The notes under the pieces are model-generated. The model saw only the letters and a program-made list of their open reading frames with translations, did not search any database and was not told where the DNA came from. DNA of 64,000 nt, taken from the NCBI GenBank assembly GCA_036172665.1, contig CM069875.1, positions 14,464,001 to 14,528,000 on the forward strand, in the 5' to 3' direction. The stretch comes from Prosopocoilus inquinatus. Its lineage: Eukaryota > Arthropoda > Insecta > Coleoptera > Lucanidae. How positions within the stretch are numbered: position 1 is the stretch's first letter; each line of letters begins with the position of its first letter. Below, in pieces: positions 54,791 through 64,000 of this stretch. The position numbers were made by a program, and so were the translations under genes.

Positions 54791-55200
54791 GGAAGAAATA
54801 GTTAATATATTTGCCGTTATTGATCAAAGTTCACTAGCTCACACAGTATCGAAAGATTTTTGTATGACCAGAGGAATTGCAAGAGAATTTAAGGCGCAGT
54901 TTGGTTCGGTTAATGAACTTCAAAATCAAAATAAGAATGTAGGGGATGTGGCTGTTTTGAGAATGATAGATTTCAACGTATATTATCTGATAACTAAAGG
55001 GCGCTATTACAATAAACCTACTTATCAAACTCTTTGGGATGCCCTTAAGGCATTGGAAAACTGTTGCTTGCAACTTAAAGATTACCATCTAGCGATGCCT
55101 CGAATTGGTTGTGGATTAGATGAATTAGATTGGGAAATTGTAGTTGATATTATAAAATTTATTTTCCAAAGTACCTCTGTAAAAATTCGTATCTTCAAGC
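54791..55200 (+). CDS. Macro domain (ADP-ribose-binding, TARG1/OARD1-like) embedded in gypsy pol
   Basis: About 135 residues in frame between RNase H and integrase. Visible signatures of the TARG1/OARD1 class: SSLAHTVSKDFCMTRGIA at the start, KAQFGSVNEL, the central GDVAVLRM strand, YYLITKGRYYNKPTY with a Lys at 54996-54998, and MPRIGCGLDELDWE with an Asp at 55119-55121. A Lys and an Asp in these two motifs are the catalytic pair in human TARG1, which removes ADP-ribose from glutamate. Both are kept here. Macro domains bind or hydrolyse ADP-ribose. In some RNA viruses they oppose host ADP-ribosylation. A similar role for this retroelement is inference. The frame is intact, but upstream RT has a stop and downstream integrase is deleted. 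Confidence 0.82.
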
Positions 55201-56029
55201 TAACCAACGAACCCGAACAAAAGGAACTAATGGTAAGTATTACAAATGTAGAACCGCCTGAACCTCCTTTCATACCAATATGGGACAGGGATAAAGTTAA
55301 AACTGAGCAAGGAAAAGATCCATTTTGTCTAAATATCATTGAAACCTTACAGGAAAATCGAGAATATTTTGGATTTTATTTAGATTTAGACGGGTTGTTA
55401 TACAAAAACAATGACAATGATGGTCGAGATTTATTAGTCATTCCTAAAAGCTACGTTAAAAAAGTAATACATGATTTTCACGATTTACCTCTAGCAGGAC
55501 ATCAGAACGATATAATAAAAAGGCTAAGGAAAGATCGTTTCAACTAGGTGATTTAGTGTATTTACATGACGAAAGTGTTCAGATAGGACTATCGCGCAAA
55601 TTGGCTAAACCCTGGATAGGACCATATCGCGTTATGGAAATTAAAGGACCTGTTACTTACAAAATTAGAGCGTTAAATTCCCATAAAGATTTTATAGTAC
55701 ATGTGAATCGATTAAAATTTTGCAATAAGTTTAATTATCTCGAAAACTTAAATCCTCACCCACCAGTTGATAATGATGTAAGCGATGAAGACGGCGAATC
55801 TCGCTCGTCTAGAGAAGGTGACGATGTCTTAAAGGCAACCTTAGATATCGCCCGAAATCTAGGAACGGGATTAATTCCGCATCAATATAACGTACAAGGA
55901 AATGATTTTCCTAACGAACTAGAAGCTAATGCACCAGAAAATGAACCTGATTGTCTGGGCACCGAGTTCAGAGATGGAGTTAGAAGGTCCAGAAGACTAA
56001 GAAGACCTCCAATACGATTTGACTGTTAA
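55201..56029 (+). pseudogene. Gypsy integrase, internally deleted, with C-terminal tail
   Basis: After the macro domain comes a linker (PPEPPFIPIWDRDKV), then the pre-integrase region and the start of the zinc domain (VIHDFHDLPLAGHQ, about 55465-55505). At about 55515-55545 this frame ends and the carboxy-terminal integrase block GDLVYLHDESV...KPWIGPYRVMEI (from 55550) follows in another frame. The rest of the zinc domain and the whole catalytic core are missing. The tail from 55740 is acidic and then basic (RRSRRLRRPP). An internal deletion near 55520-55530 explains this. The element cannot integrate with its own enzyme. Confidence 0.85.
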
Positions 56030-56329
56030 AATTTAAATTTAAATATAATTTTTAAACTTTTTAATCTAAATAAATTATAAGCAAAATCGTGAAAAGTTGA
56101 TTTAATAGCTCAACAGTAATTTGATTCGAAAAGTTTATTTTTATCAGTGTCAAGACCTGAAAGATATACTCAAAAGAAAAAAAAAATAAATCAAATATTA
56201 GTTAAGGAAACCTGTTTGTCTGTTTTATCTTTTATCTCTTGAAACATATTATTTTGACATGTATCGTTTTAGTTATGTATTTGTTTTGTTACTTTAAGTT
56301 GTTAGGAATAAGTTTTAATGTTATTGTTG

Positions 56330-56338
56330 TTTTTACAG
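56330..56338 (+). promoter_or_regulatory. Candidate 3' splice site for env mRNA
   Basis: GTTTTTACAG lies six bases before the env ATG at 56344. Env of gypsy-type elements is usually made from a spliced RNA, so an acceptor here makes sense. The donor was not identified. Confidence 0.5.
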
Positions 56339-56343
56339 GGACA

Positions 56344-58326
56344 ATGAAATCTATAACGGCTCTGTTATTTTTAACACTTCAGTGTAGTGGAGCGGTTACT
56401 CTTATTGCATATGATTGTAAAGACAAGGACACCAATGTCTCCGTGATTTCCCTAAAGGATATTGCACCATGCCCTGAAGAAGAAGCTGCCTGTAACAGCG
56501 AAAAGTTTCAAGTACACATTCTGCAACGCAACAGTGTTAAACTAAAACACGTTCAAACCTGTTTAATAGAAGTTACGAGAATTATATCATATTGTGGCAT
56601 GCACAGTCATAATTCTGCTGTATCAGGTGAGTTATCAAGTTACCTACAACTACTTGGAGCTGAAGAATGTAGAAACGCATATCGCTATCAAACAATACAA
56701 ATTCATCGACATACGATTGGCAAATTACAGTTTAATGGCACAACATCCGTTTCAATTTCCCTGGAGGGTGAGTTGAAAGATGATGGAACCTGTAGAGGAA
56801 TACATTACACAGAAGATGGACATTCTTGGTCCGACGTCGTCGTTTATGCAGCGGTCAAAATCCAGTTAAAAGACTATCTAGCGAAGGTCAAATTAGAAAG
56901 CAACGAGATATAAGCCTCTTGGGTGGAATCGTTTGCCCTTATCTGAATGGTTACTGTGTAGACTCTACATTTGGAGAAACGGTATGGGAACCTTACCAAG
57001 ATACTGTATGTGATCACGACTTAAGTACATTGTACAAGGGTCTAGCGGAACTGGTAACGAATAAAGAAAGAGAGAAAATTTTGGTCGTAAAACAGGGAGA
57101 CAAAGTGTTTGCAATTTCGTTATTAAAAACTATTCATGTGTGTAGAGACTTGGTTAACTGAACACCCGAAAATTTTAGTACTGGAAAGATCGAGAGAGCA
57201 GCTTATGGGACGAATGGAACTACTACCACAGAACACGGAGCTAACCGCCTATATTAACAGTAAACTTTTGTACATCGAACAAGCGTATAAAAGATCGTTA
57301 GACGTGTTGTACACTGATACTGTATATCGAAGATGTTTGACAAAACGAGAACAACTAAAAATTCGTTTGGTTATGGCACCCTTAGCCCCTGACAACTTCG
57401 GCACTGTAATTAAACAAAAATTGGGTTATGTAGGTCGGGTTCTAGGCGAAGTAATTTATCTCATGCAGTGTAAACCAAAATTAGTCCAAATTAGAAGGTC
57501 CGATTATTGTTATTATGAATTACCTATCAGTGTGGACAACAAAACCCTTTTTATGGCCCCTCTAACACATCTAATCCAAGACCATGCTGAACAGATAGAT
57601 TGCAATGTAGTAACTCCTCCACTGTATTACGTCGACAACGAGTGGATTGGTTTAACTCCTTATCCAGTAATTAGGAACGCGCCCATACAGCTACAAGTTG
57701 ACGAAGAAGAGAAGTTAAAATTTGGTCCTATACAACCTCTGGGAGCGGCAGGCTTATACACAAGGCAGGAAATTGATAGCGTTCAAAGAATTTTAACATT
57801 TGGAATTGAAAGAAAGGCTGTCGGCACTATTCTAACCAGAAAGCTAGCAGGAAAAGAAACCGATACTCAAGGATTCTCTATCCTACAAATTTTTGACGCA
57901 GAAGAGATGGAGACTTTAGCAAAATCAACCTTACAATATGTTTGGGGATGGTTTACTGATGTAGGGATGTTCATGAGTGGACTTATAGAATTTTTCATTG
58001 TATTCAAAATCCTTGCGTACTGCGCAGGAGTACTTGTTAATGCTTTCTCTATATATCGAACTGCAGGATGTGGACCAGCTTTATTAGCTAGCTTATGGGG
58101 TATCTTGGCCCTGTGGATTGTTCATCGTTATCGGGATATTTCTCGAAAAGAAAGAACTGAGACAGAGTGTACGACCATTCAGACAGTGGACACTGAACCT
58201 CCGACCGTACGACTTACCTTGGAGGAGCCCACTAATAATGACCGTGTTAAGGAAAAGGTTGCGTCTTCAGCAAACTTGTATCCAGATTTACCACACTGGA
58301 TGGAAGTAAAACGTGAAGTTCAGTAA
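56344..58326 (+). pseudogene. env: Envelope-like glycoprotein of the macro-domain gypsy, two frameshifts
   Basis: It starts at the ATG at 56344 with a signal peptide (MKSITALLFLTLQCSGAV) and then a Cys-rich ectodomain with YCGMHSH and two regions of paired Cys. Frameshifts near 56895-56910 and 57140-57160 break it into three frames. The last part has a hydrophobic region near 57965-58135 with two strongly apolar stretches (FFIVFKILAYCAGVLVNAF and ALLASLWGILALWIV) and a cytoplasmic tail with a PDLPHW end. There is no furin site followed by a fusion peptide of the baculovirus F/errantivirus type. The pattern reminds me of glycoproteins of chuvirus-like RNA viruses; that is a tentative match. 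Such a protein would mediate particle entry. The broken form cannot be assumed active. Confidence 0.7.
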
Positions 58327-58830
58327 CTAAATTAAATCTTAATTTCTATCAGGGTTCCTTAATCTCCAACCTCATCCATCCTTACCGTGGTCTGTCCAAC
58401 AATGTTCCTGCAGCGACCGACCGCGCTTGCAAACAAAAAAAAAAATCCTCTCAACCTTATCCTCCTAGCTAAAGCCCTTCAACATTCAACTGCAGACGAG
58501 AGGGCAGAGAAGAGCACAACCAGGAATAAAGGAAATCACCGAACCCGGGACTTGGAGATTGAGTGCAGTTCTGAGTGTGAACCATGCATGGAAGTGTATA
58601 TCTACCTGTTTAATGTTTTTTTATTTGTTTAATATTTTGTTCTATTTGTTTTATCTGTTTAATATTTTACCTACTTGTTTAATGTTTTTCTATTTGTTTA
58701 ATACGTTGTTCTATTTGTTTCATATTTCATTTTATTTGTTTAATCTTTTGATTTAGAGTAGGAAAATAAGATGTAAGAAAAGGAATGCTTACTTGTAGAA
58801 ATAAGCATTCTTTTTCAAAAGGGGGAGTGA
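58327..58830. other. Non-coding 3' region of the macro-domain gypsy, ending in the polypurine tract
   Basis: A TGTTTAATxTTTT-like short repeat lies at about 58606-58750, with several TTTATTTGTTTAAT copies. The polypurine tract CAAAAGGGGGAGTGA (58816-58830) abuts the 3' LTR. Confidence 0.7.
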
Positions 58831-59380
58831 TGTAATACCCTGTACATTATAGCTGGTGAACCACTCTGTATAATTCGCCGATAGAAATGTTTACGCGAGA
58901 TAAACGCCCCCGCACCGGATGCGTGGCCGCCAAGGAGCGACGGGAAAAACAGATGAAGAGTAACTTGCAGACTGGACCTTGGTAGTGAAGTGCGGTTTCT
59001 TACAGTCCCATCAAAATTTAATTTAGTAATCAGTTTTCTTTTGGCCATTTAGTACGAAAGTTTAGTTTCCCGTGGGGAGGGACCAGCAACCCCTGGCACA
59101 GGTCGTATAATTAGCTTATTAGTCTTTTCTTTTATTGTCGCCCCCTTGCATCTCGCCACGTCGGTGTTATTTTTATTGTTGAAATTGTAACTTCTCGCCT
59201 GACATTCTTCTTAATATAGTAGTTTTAAGTTCGCCGCTTTTTATTTAACCATCGCTGATCAACTCCCAAAAAGAACCCCCTTTTCTCCGAAGAGCTTACA
59301 CTCTTCTGTTGCTCGATAGAGCTGGTGGCAGCATTACTCGTTACTACCCTTAGTATATCCCTAAGCGCGGGGGTGGTACA
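58831..59380 (+). repeat. 3' LTR of the macro-domain gypsy
   Basis: 550 bp, TGTAATACCC to GTGGTACA, followed by the TATC duplication at 59381-59384. Confidence 0.92.
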
Positions 59381-59384
59381 TATC

Positions 59385-60990
59385 AATAGGTCGAGACATA
59401 TGAAAATCTGGATCTTCTAATTGAATATTTGCTGGTATTGTAGCGCCAGCTTTTGAGAAAGAGATTAGTGGAATGTGTTCTGAAATAGCATTCAAAACTA
59501 AACATTCAATATTTGCTTCAAATTTATTGCGCATTGCTCCTATTTTTACGTCAACAAGGTGAGATACAGTAGTTGTGGTTTGACTAATTCCTGTGATCGC
59601 TATTTGTGACACTTTTCGTGGAAGGTGTAAGCGATTTGCTAAGTCTTGAGTAATAAGGTTACTCTGTGAACCGCTATCCAAAAGAACACGACAATTGAAA
59701 GTGCGGCCCTTATTATCGTATACTTTAATCATCGCTGTGGATAATAAAACTTGGGATGTCAAATGGTAAATGGAAGTGCAAGTAGTTAAGGACGTCACCT
59801 CTTGTACCTGAGGTTGTTCCTTAATCTCCACCAGCTGAATTGTCACTTTCTCCTTGTGCAGTAAAGTATTGTGTTTCTGAGAACAAGTCCTACAGTTTCC
59901 AGCTGAGCATTTTGCTACTGAATGACCTGGTTGTAAACAATTGAAGCACAACCCTTTGTTTTTAACTTCACGCAAACTATCATCTATCGCGAGGTTTAGA
60001 AATTGTTTGCAGGAATAGATTTTGTGCGCCTTATTACACAGCGGACATGATAGTGCTGTCCTAATGTTTATTAATGACTTCTTGTAATGATTCGACTTGC
60101 TTATTGACGACGCAACGATACTACTTAATTTCTGAATTGCTTCTAGCGCATTACATTTTTGCGTCAGAAAATCTACAATTTGTTTGAAACTCGGAAGTTC
60201 ATTCGCAGGTAGACTTGATACCCATTCTTTCACAGTGGTGCTATATAATTTGGATGTTACGAGATAAATTAGTAAATCACACCAAGTTTGCGTAGGCCGT
60301 TTCATCGCGGTCAATGCTCGAACGTGCTTTAAGACTCCAACAAGTATTGTCCGAATTGCCGAAAAACTTTCTTTACCTGCCGCAGGTAGTTCGTGCATTC
60401 CCTGAATGTGCTTATGTACTATGATGCGCTTATTATCATATCTATCGCGTAACATTTGCCAAGCGTCATTGTAATTAGCAGGAGATATTTCAAGTGAATC
60501 AATTAACGCAGACGCATTTCCGCATAAAGCACTTTTCAGATAATGAAATTTGTATGTGTCCGAAATGGTTTCATTTACGTGGATTACTGAGTTAAAGGTG
60601 TCATAAAACGGAAGCCAGTCTTCGTAGTTTCCAGAAAACGTAGGTAAATGGATGACGGGTAGTTTTATCGGTAGCTTATTACCGAAAGATGCTCCGGAAG
60701 TATTTAAATTTGTTGTTTGCTGCTGTGAGATACGATTGTTTGATCGCCGCTAAGAATCAACGTCTTCGCTTGTTTCATTATCGCGAAATATTCGTTTTCA
60801 AATGATTCGCGTTCACGATTTGCAGGATTTATTTCTGTTTCAGCTACTAGCTCTATTTCTAACTGAATTTTCTCGAATTCGTCCAAAATACTTTCAAGCT
60901 GACTTCGTCTGTTTCTTATTTCTAAGTGGTCGTTTTCCGTGGCATTTTCAAGAAAGGTTCTGTAACGCGTCAATTTTGCTTTTAATAATA
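59385..60990 (-). pseudogene. BEL/Pao gag and protease
   Basis: Minus strand. It starts near 60990 (LKAKLTRYRTFLENATEND) without an ATG in view, and a frameshift near 60715 follows. Then comes the DUF1759-type gag (LPVIHLPTFSGNYEDWLPFYDTF, DAWQMLRDRYDNKR), zinc knuckles (CFNCLQPGHSVAKC and CRTC) near 59960-59895, and the retropepsin with VLLDSGSQSNLI near 59690. The frame ends at the gypsy insertion site with PDFHMSRPIDM. The protease continues at 49255. Coat formation and maturation are the family roles. The copy lacks its 5' end and LTR. Confidence 0.87.
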
Positions 60991-61882
60991 CTCTCGTATT
61001 AAATTTATAGAAGCAGAACTGAAGTTAATATAGTGTAAAATCGAAAGAAGTACATTATGATCGATAGTATCGAATGCTTTTGAGTAATCCAATAATACTA
61101 GTGCTGTAGAATTACCACAATCTAATGCCGGAAAAATATCATCTGATGTGTAATAGTGCGGTACCGCAATCAAAACCTGACCGAAATCCTTATTGGCATT
61201 CAGGTAAGACATTATGAATGCTCAAGAAAGAGCGAATTTGTGAATCCATTACCTTTTCTAATATTTTTGACATAATTGGCAACACACTTATGGGTCTTAA
61301 ATCATTCATTACAGTCGGCTGATTGACTTTGGAAATCGGAATTATATTAGCCACTTTCCAAACTTCAGGAATAACACTATTTTCCAGGCAGTAATTTATT
61401 ATGTTAGTTAAGTATGGCATTATGATGGAACTAGATAGAAGCAGCATCTTTAAGCTTATATTATCACTACCAATAGACGTTGTTTTAAATGAGGTTAATA
61501 TTTTACTGACATCAAATTCCGTAACTTTTGAAAAAGTAAAGTTTTCATTAATATTTTGTTTAATATTATTATTGTAAAAATTTATGTTATCATTGTTCAT
61601 TACCGCGGGTATAGAATTAATAAAGAAATTATTAAGTTTATCCGGATCACTTAAGTGCAGAGGAATTACACGTTCTTTTGATTTGTAATAAACACCTACA
61701 TCTTTCAGATCTTTCCATAAACTCTTACCATTACTAGATCTTAATCGGTACTCAAAATAAGCTTTACGTTCATTCCTCAATGTGGTAGTAGTTAAATTTC
61801 TAAGAGATTTATAGTACTCCCAATGCTGAACATTTTTCGAAGACAGATATTTCTTGTGAGCCTTATCTCGTAATGACATCAT
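60990..61882 (-). pseudogene. LINE reverse transcriptase, first half
   Basis: Blocks in order: LKDVGVYYKSKERVIPLHL, the DNISLKMLLLSSS region, VIPEVWKVANIIPISKV, NDLRPISVLPIMSKILEKV and LPECQ (stop and frameshift near 61190-61205). The next frame holds the first catalytic Asp in ALVLLDYSKAFDTIDHN (about 61110-61060) and ends with FSSASINLIREYY. The FADD/YADD block is lost at the deletion. Confidence 0.85.
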
Positions 61883-61987
61883 GAATTGTAAATTATCAGT
61901 CAGCCAGGGACACTTCTTTTTAGTGAAGCGAGAGGTAATAACAGCAGAATGATTGTTAAAGGTCTCTAGAATATAGTAATTTAGAAA

Positions 61988-62789
61988 TTAAATTTTTTCG
62001 TCTATGTTATCTAGGGAATAAATAAAATGAAATGGAATCGAGCTTAAATCAGCAATAAAGTAATCATAGTTAAAATTTCTAAATGAACGATAAGTTTTGA
62101 TACGTGGTTTGGGCCTTTGGAAAAGCACATGCAGAGTACAATACACCGAGAAATGATCAGACAAGATGTAATCCTTTTGTACACCAGAATCTGCAATTAT
62201 AGTGTCATCGGATACTAAAATTAGGTCGATTGAGCTATTAGAACTGCTGCAAACTCTAGTCGGTTCATTTATTAATTGCGATAGAGCGTAAGACTTACAG
62301 ACCGACAGAAATTTTGTGGTGATACTATCTGAGAAATTTAATAAATTTATGTTGAAATCACCTACACACAAAATGTAGTCGGCCTGCGGTAAAACCATAG
62401 AAAATGATTCTTCCAATCTATCACAGAATTCATCAACATTTGAATGCGGAGGTCTGTACAGTACACACAAAGCCATCTTTTTGTCCTGGATTTTTAACAT
62501 TAGCCATAATTGTTCTATGTTATTGACGGAGTTTGAATTATGTTCCAATTTGCTATATGCAAAATGATTTTTTATAAAAAAAGCTACTCCACCACCCCTG
62601 GAGTGTCTATCGAGTCTGATAACATCATAATCAGGTACTGCAATGTCATCATCTAAGATATTACCATTCAGCCACGTCTCACTCACACCTGTTATATCGT
62701 AATTCATCAATTGTACGAAGTCTCTAAAGTCAGTGATTTTTTGGTAATAATGACCGAATATTTATATGAGCAACGAAAACGTTATTCAT
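61988..62789 (-). pseudogene. LINE apurinic/apyrimidinic-type endonuclease domain
   Basis: It begins at the ATG at 62789 (MNNVFVAHINIRSL), has a frameshift near 62742, and continues with YDITGVSETWLN (catalytic Glu), GGGVAFFIK, CVLYRPPHS, CVGDFNINLLNF (metal-binding Asp/Asn), SSIDLILVSD and SDHFSVYCTL (Asp-His). This enzyme nicks target DNA for reverse transcription. An in-frame TAA at 61988-61990 separates it from the RT block. Confidence 0.88.
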
Positions 62790-62988
62790 TGTTCTAGTTA
62801 TTCGCACCAAACAATAAATAAACCAACAAATAAATCAACTAAAACAAATTAATTGTTGGAATTTTTTTTTTTTAATATTTTTCCCGTGCAGAAATGAGAT
62901 ACCTAAAGTGAATTATCTAAATTGAACATAGTATCACCAATACTCTGACAATGAAGAAAAATTAATTTGTAAAAGAGTAATTCAGTTT

Positions 62989-63633
62989 CTAATCGTTTTG
63001 ACTCTGCGGAGGAATGTCACCTAAAGTTTTAATAATCATCTTTCCATGATTAACAAAAGCAAATATGCTCCCATCGCGGGTCCATACCTTTTTATAGCCA
63101 ATACTTTGTGCAGCAGCATTGAACAACTTGTATTTGTTTTTAGTTAAATCTTCCGTAATATAAATTCTTGTATTTTTGAGTTTTTGTTTGTTGTTAAAAA
63201 CAACGCTCCTCCATTTATAAGATAGAAATTTGACAATAATACCGCGCGGTTTGCCCGTAGAAGCTTTTCCCACCCGATAACAGCGCTCGATATTTCCTAA
63301 AATTTCTTGCGTAAGTTGCATTTTATCCCACAGAACTTCCCGAATTTTCACTTCGACGTTTTCATTATCGTCTTCCTTAATATCAAATATTCTTAAACAA
63401 TTTCTTCGGGAGTTCCCTTCCACTTGATCGAGTTTATCAGAGAGCTGATTATTTAATTCGCGTAGTTCTTTTATTTCTTCAACTTGCTTCTTATGCTGTT
63501 TTTTCAGTTTGTGTTCCAATTCAACGTAAACTTTATCTACTAATTGTTTAATGAATGTGTCGTCATTTAGGATATTCAAAGTAATTTCCTTAGCGAGGGC
63601 AGCTAATTCCTTAGACTGTGTTCTGGTGGTCAT
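62989..63633 (-). CDS. LINE ORF1 protein (coiled coil plus RRM-like domain)
   Basis: 214 residues from the ATG at 63633 (MTTRTQSKELAALAKEI). Residues 30-75 form a predicted coiled coil (KQVEEIKELRELNNQLSDKLDQVE). From about residue 80 comes the RRM-like ORF1 region with NCLRIFDIKEDDNENVEVKI and IERCYRVGKASTGKPRGIIV, and a carboxy-terminal domain with TRIYITEDLTKNKYKL. The protein would coat LINE RNA and chaperone reverse transcription. The frame is intact, although ORF2 is broken. Confidence 0.82.
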   Translation of the reverse strand: MTTRTQSKELAALAKEITLNILNDDTFIKQLVDKVYVELEHKLKKQHKKQVEEIKELRELNNQLSDKLDQVEGNSRRNCLRIFDIKEDDNENVEVKIREVLWDKMQLTQEILGNIERCYRVGKASTGKPRGIIVKFLSYKWRSVVFNNKQKLKNTRIYITEDLTKNKYKLFNAAAQSIGYKKVWTRDGSIFAFVNHGKMIIKTLGDIPPQSQND

Positions 63634-63642
63634 TTTTTGCAC

Positions 63643-63865
63643 AGAGTGTGTGTGTTCTTATCAATCTTATCACAGCACTTTTTACGCTTTCTGAAGAACT
63701 TCAAATACGTATCAATTGGCAAAAACCGTTAACAAGTTTAGCGCTGACTTATTAATATTATTAATTACAACTTACACCTTTATTTTTAATTGCAATTGAA
63801 ATAATTTGTCAGAGCAACGGTTACTACGTCTATTCACCAAGCGTGCTCATTTATATTCTTATTAA
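63643..63865 (-). other. LINE 5' untranslated region / flank
   Basis: About 220 bp between ORF1 and the retrozyme terminus. There is no coding signal. The true 5' end of the LINE is not determined. Confidence 0.4.
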
Positions 63866-64000
63866 ACAGATAAAATAGCGACATCTTACTATCGCTTTTT
63901 GACATGACATTGCAATAGGATAGACAAATTGAAGCGGGATTTGCTCCTAATAAGTCCCCCATGCAAGGCGGCCATGCTTGCTGTCAAAGCATAATGAAAG
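63866..64000 (-). repeat. Retrozyme unit, start of another copy or array, runs off the window
   Basis: It begins AACAGATAAAATAGCG, the same terminus as the big array, and follows the unit in minus orientation with a few differences (for example TGACATGACATTGCAATAGG). The window ends before the ribozyme part, so its status is open. Confidence 0.85.

Larger units (their letters stand above)
49256..59380 (+). mobile_element. Ty3/gypsy element with env and a macro domain, 10.1 kb
   Basis: The LTRs are 550 bp each (49256-49805 and 58831-59380), both TG...A, with about nine differences by eye, so roughly 98 percent identity. The target-site duplication is TATC (49252-49255 and 59381-59384). The primer-binding site follows the 5' LTR and a CAAAAGGGGGAGTGA purine tract precedes the 3' LTR. 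Internal order: gag, protease, RT, RNase H, macro domain, truncated integrase, env. A solitary retrozyme (52942-53159) is inserted in pol. The element is defective: integrase core deleted, a stop in RT, env frameshifts. It sits in the protease/RT junction of the BEL element. Confidence 0.93.
42193..60990 (-). mobile_element. Decayed BEL/Pao retrotransposon, split by two later insertions
   Basis: Minus-strand order: gag and protease (60990-59385), RT (49252-47947), RNase H (47945-47545, then 44036-43598), integrase (43569-42386), and the tail up to the LTR start TGTTACGAACTC at 42193. The gypsy-env element (49256-59380) splits the protease from RT with a TATC duplication. Transib (44037-47544) splits RNase H with a CCACG duplication. 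Across both sites the reading frame rejoins when insert and one duplicate are removed. The 5' LTR is missing: gag ends abruptly at about 60990 against a LINE. Several frameshifts make it inactive. Confidence 0.88.
60990..63865 (-). mobile_element. LINE (CR1/jockey-type) copy 3, 5' two-thirds, 3' end missing
   Basis: Minus strand: ORF1 (63633-62989), then ORF2 with apurinic endonuclease (62789-61988) and the first half of RT (61882-60990). The RT stops after the first catalytic block and abuts the BEL gag at about 60990. LINE insertions normally lose the 5' end and keep the 3' tail, so this loss of the 3' end, together with the BEL 5' end, points to a deletion between two elements. Confidence 0.85.

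Noticed and set aside
1..64000. tRNA or rRNA genes
   Set aside because: I found no cloverleaf with box A/B signals and no rRNA-like conserved blocks on reading. A tRNAscan run was not possible.

Overview
The window looks like a piece of arthropod, most likely insect, nuclear genome that consists of stacked transposable elements. I recognise no ordinary host gene. The evidence for an arthropod is the mix of families: BEL/Pao, Ty3/gypsy with an envelope gene, Transib, insect-type LINEs, and fragments of a Polinton/adintovirus-type DNA polymerase, all in AT-rich DNA. I cannot name the species.

Layout. 1-7.1 kb: two decayed DNA polymerase B copies (78-1115 and 4952-6254), a Ty3/gypsy PR-RT fragment (1276-2160) and the 3' end of a LINE (2859-3928). 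7.15-39.96 kb: a giant inverted repeat. Each arm holds a non-autonomous LTR element with 937-bp LTRs and a deleted gypsy element. The middle is a 10.2-kb array of 312-bp units (13181-23361) that switches orientation at 19780. The right arm is split by an 11.3-kb gypsy element with 2583-bp LTRs (28234-39497) and ends in a (AATAATAAC)n tract. 40.5-42.2 kb: a LINE fragment and an old single copy of the 312-bp family. 42.2-61.0 kb: a decayed BEL/Pao element on the minus strand, interrupted by a Transib transposon (44037-47544) and by a gypsy element with env (49256-59380). 61.0-63.9 kb: a LINE with ORF1, endonuclease and RT. A further copy of the 312-bp family runs off the right edge.

Main result. 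The 312-bp unit carries a complete type I hammerhead ribozyme: CTGAAGA, a five-base-pair stem II, GAAA, a palindromic CAGCTG stem III, a GTC cleavage site, and a long paired stem I with internal loops. The array is therefore best read as a retrozyme (hammerhead-ribozyme retroelement) satellite. A solitary copy inside the gypsy pol gene (52942-53159) has a 12-bp target-site duplication and a fold-back 5' end, as expected for insertion by reverse transcription.

Other notable items: a macro domain of the TARG1/OARD1 type fused between RNase H and integrase in the gypsy element; Transib ends that carry the exact CACAGTG heptamer and a 23-bp spacer like a V(D)J recombination signal; a G-patch at the start of pol in the 11.3-kb gypsy; and a 62-bp GT-AG intron present in one DNA polymerase copy and absent from the other.

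The nesting gives relative ages. BEL came before Transib and gypsy-env; gypsy-env came before the solitary retrozyme; the inverted duplication came before the long-LTR gypsy, whose LTRs show no difference on reading.
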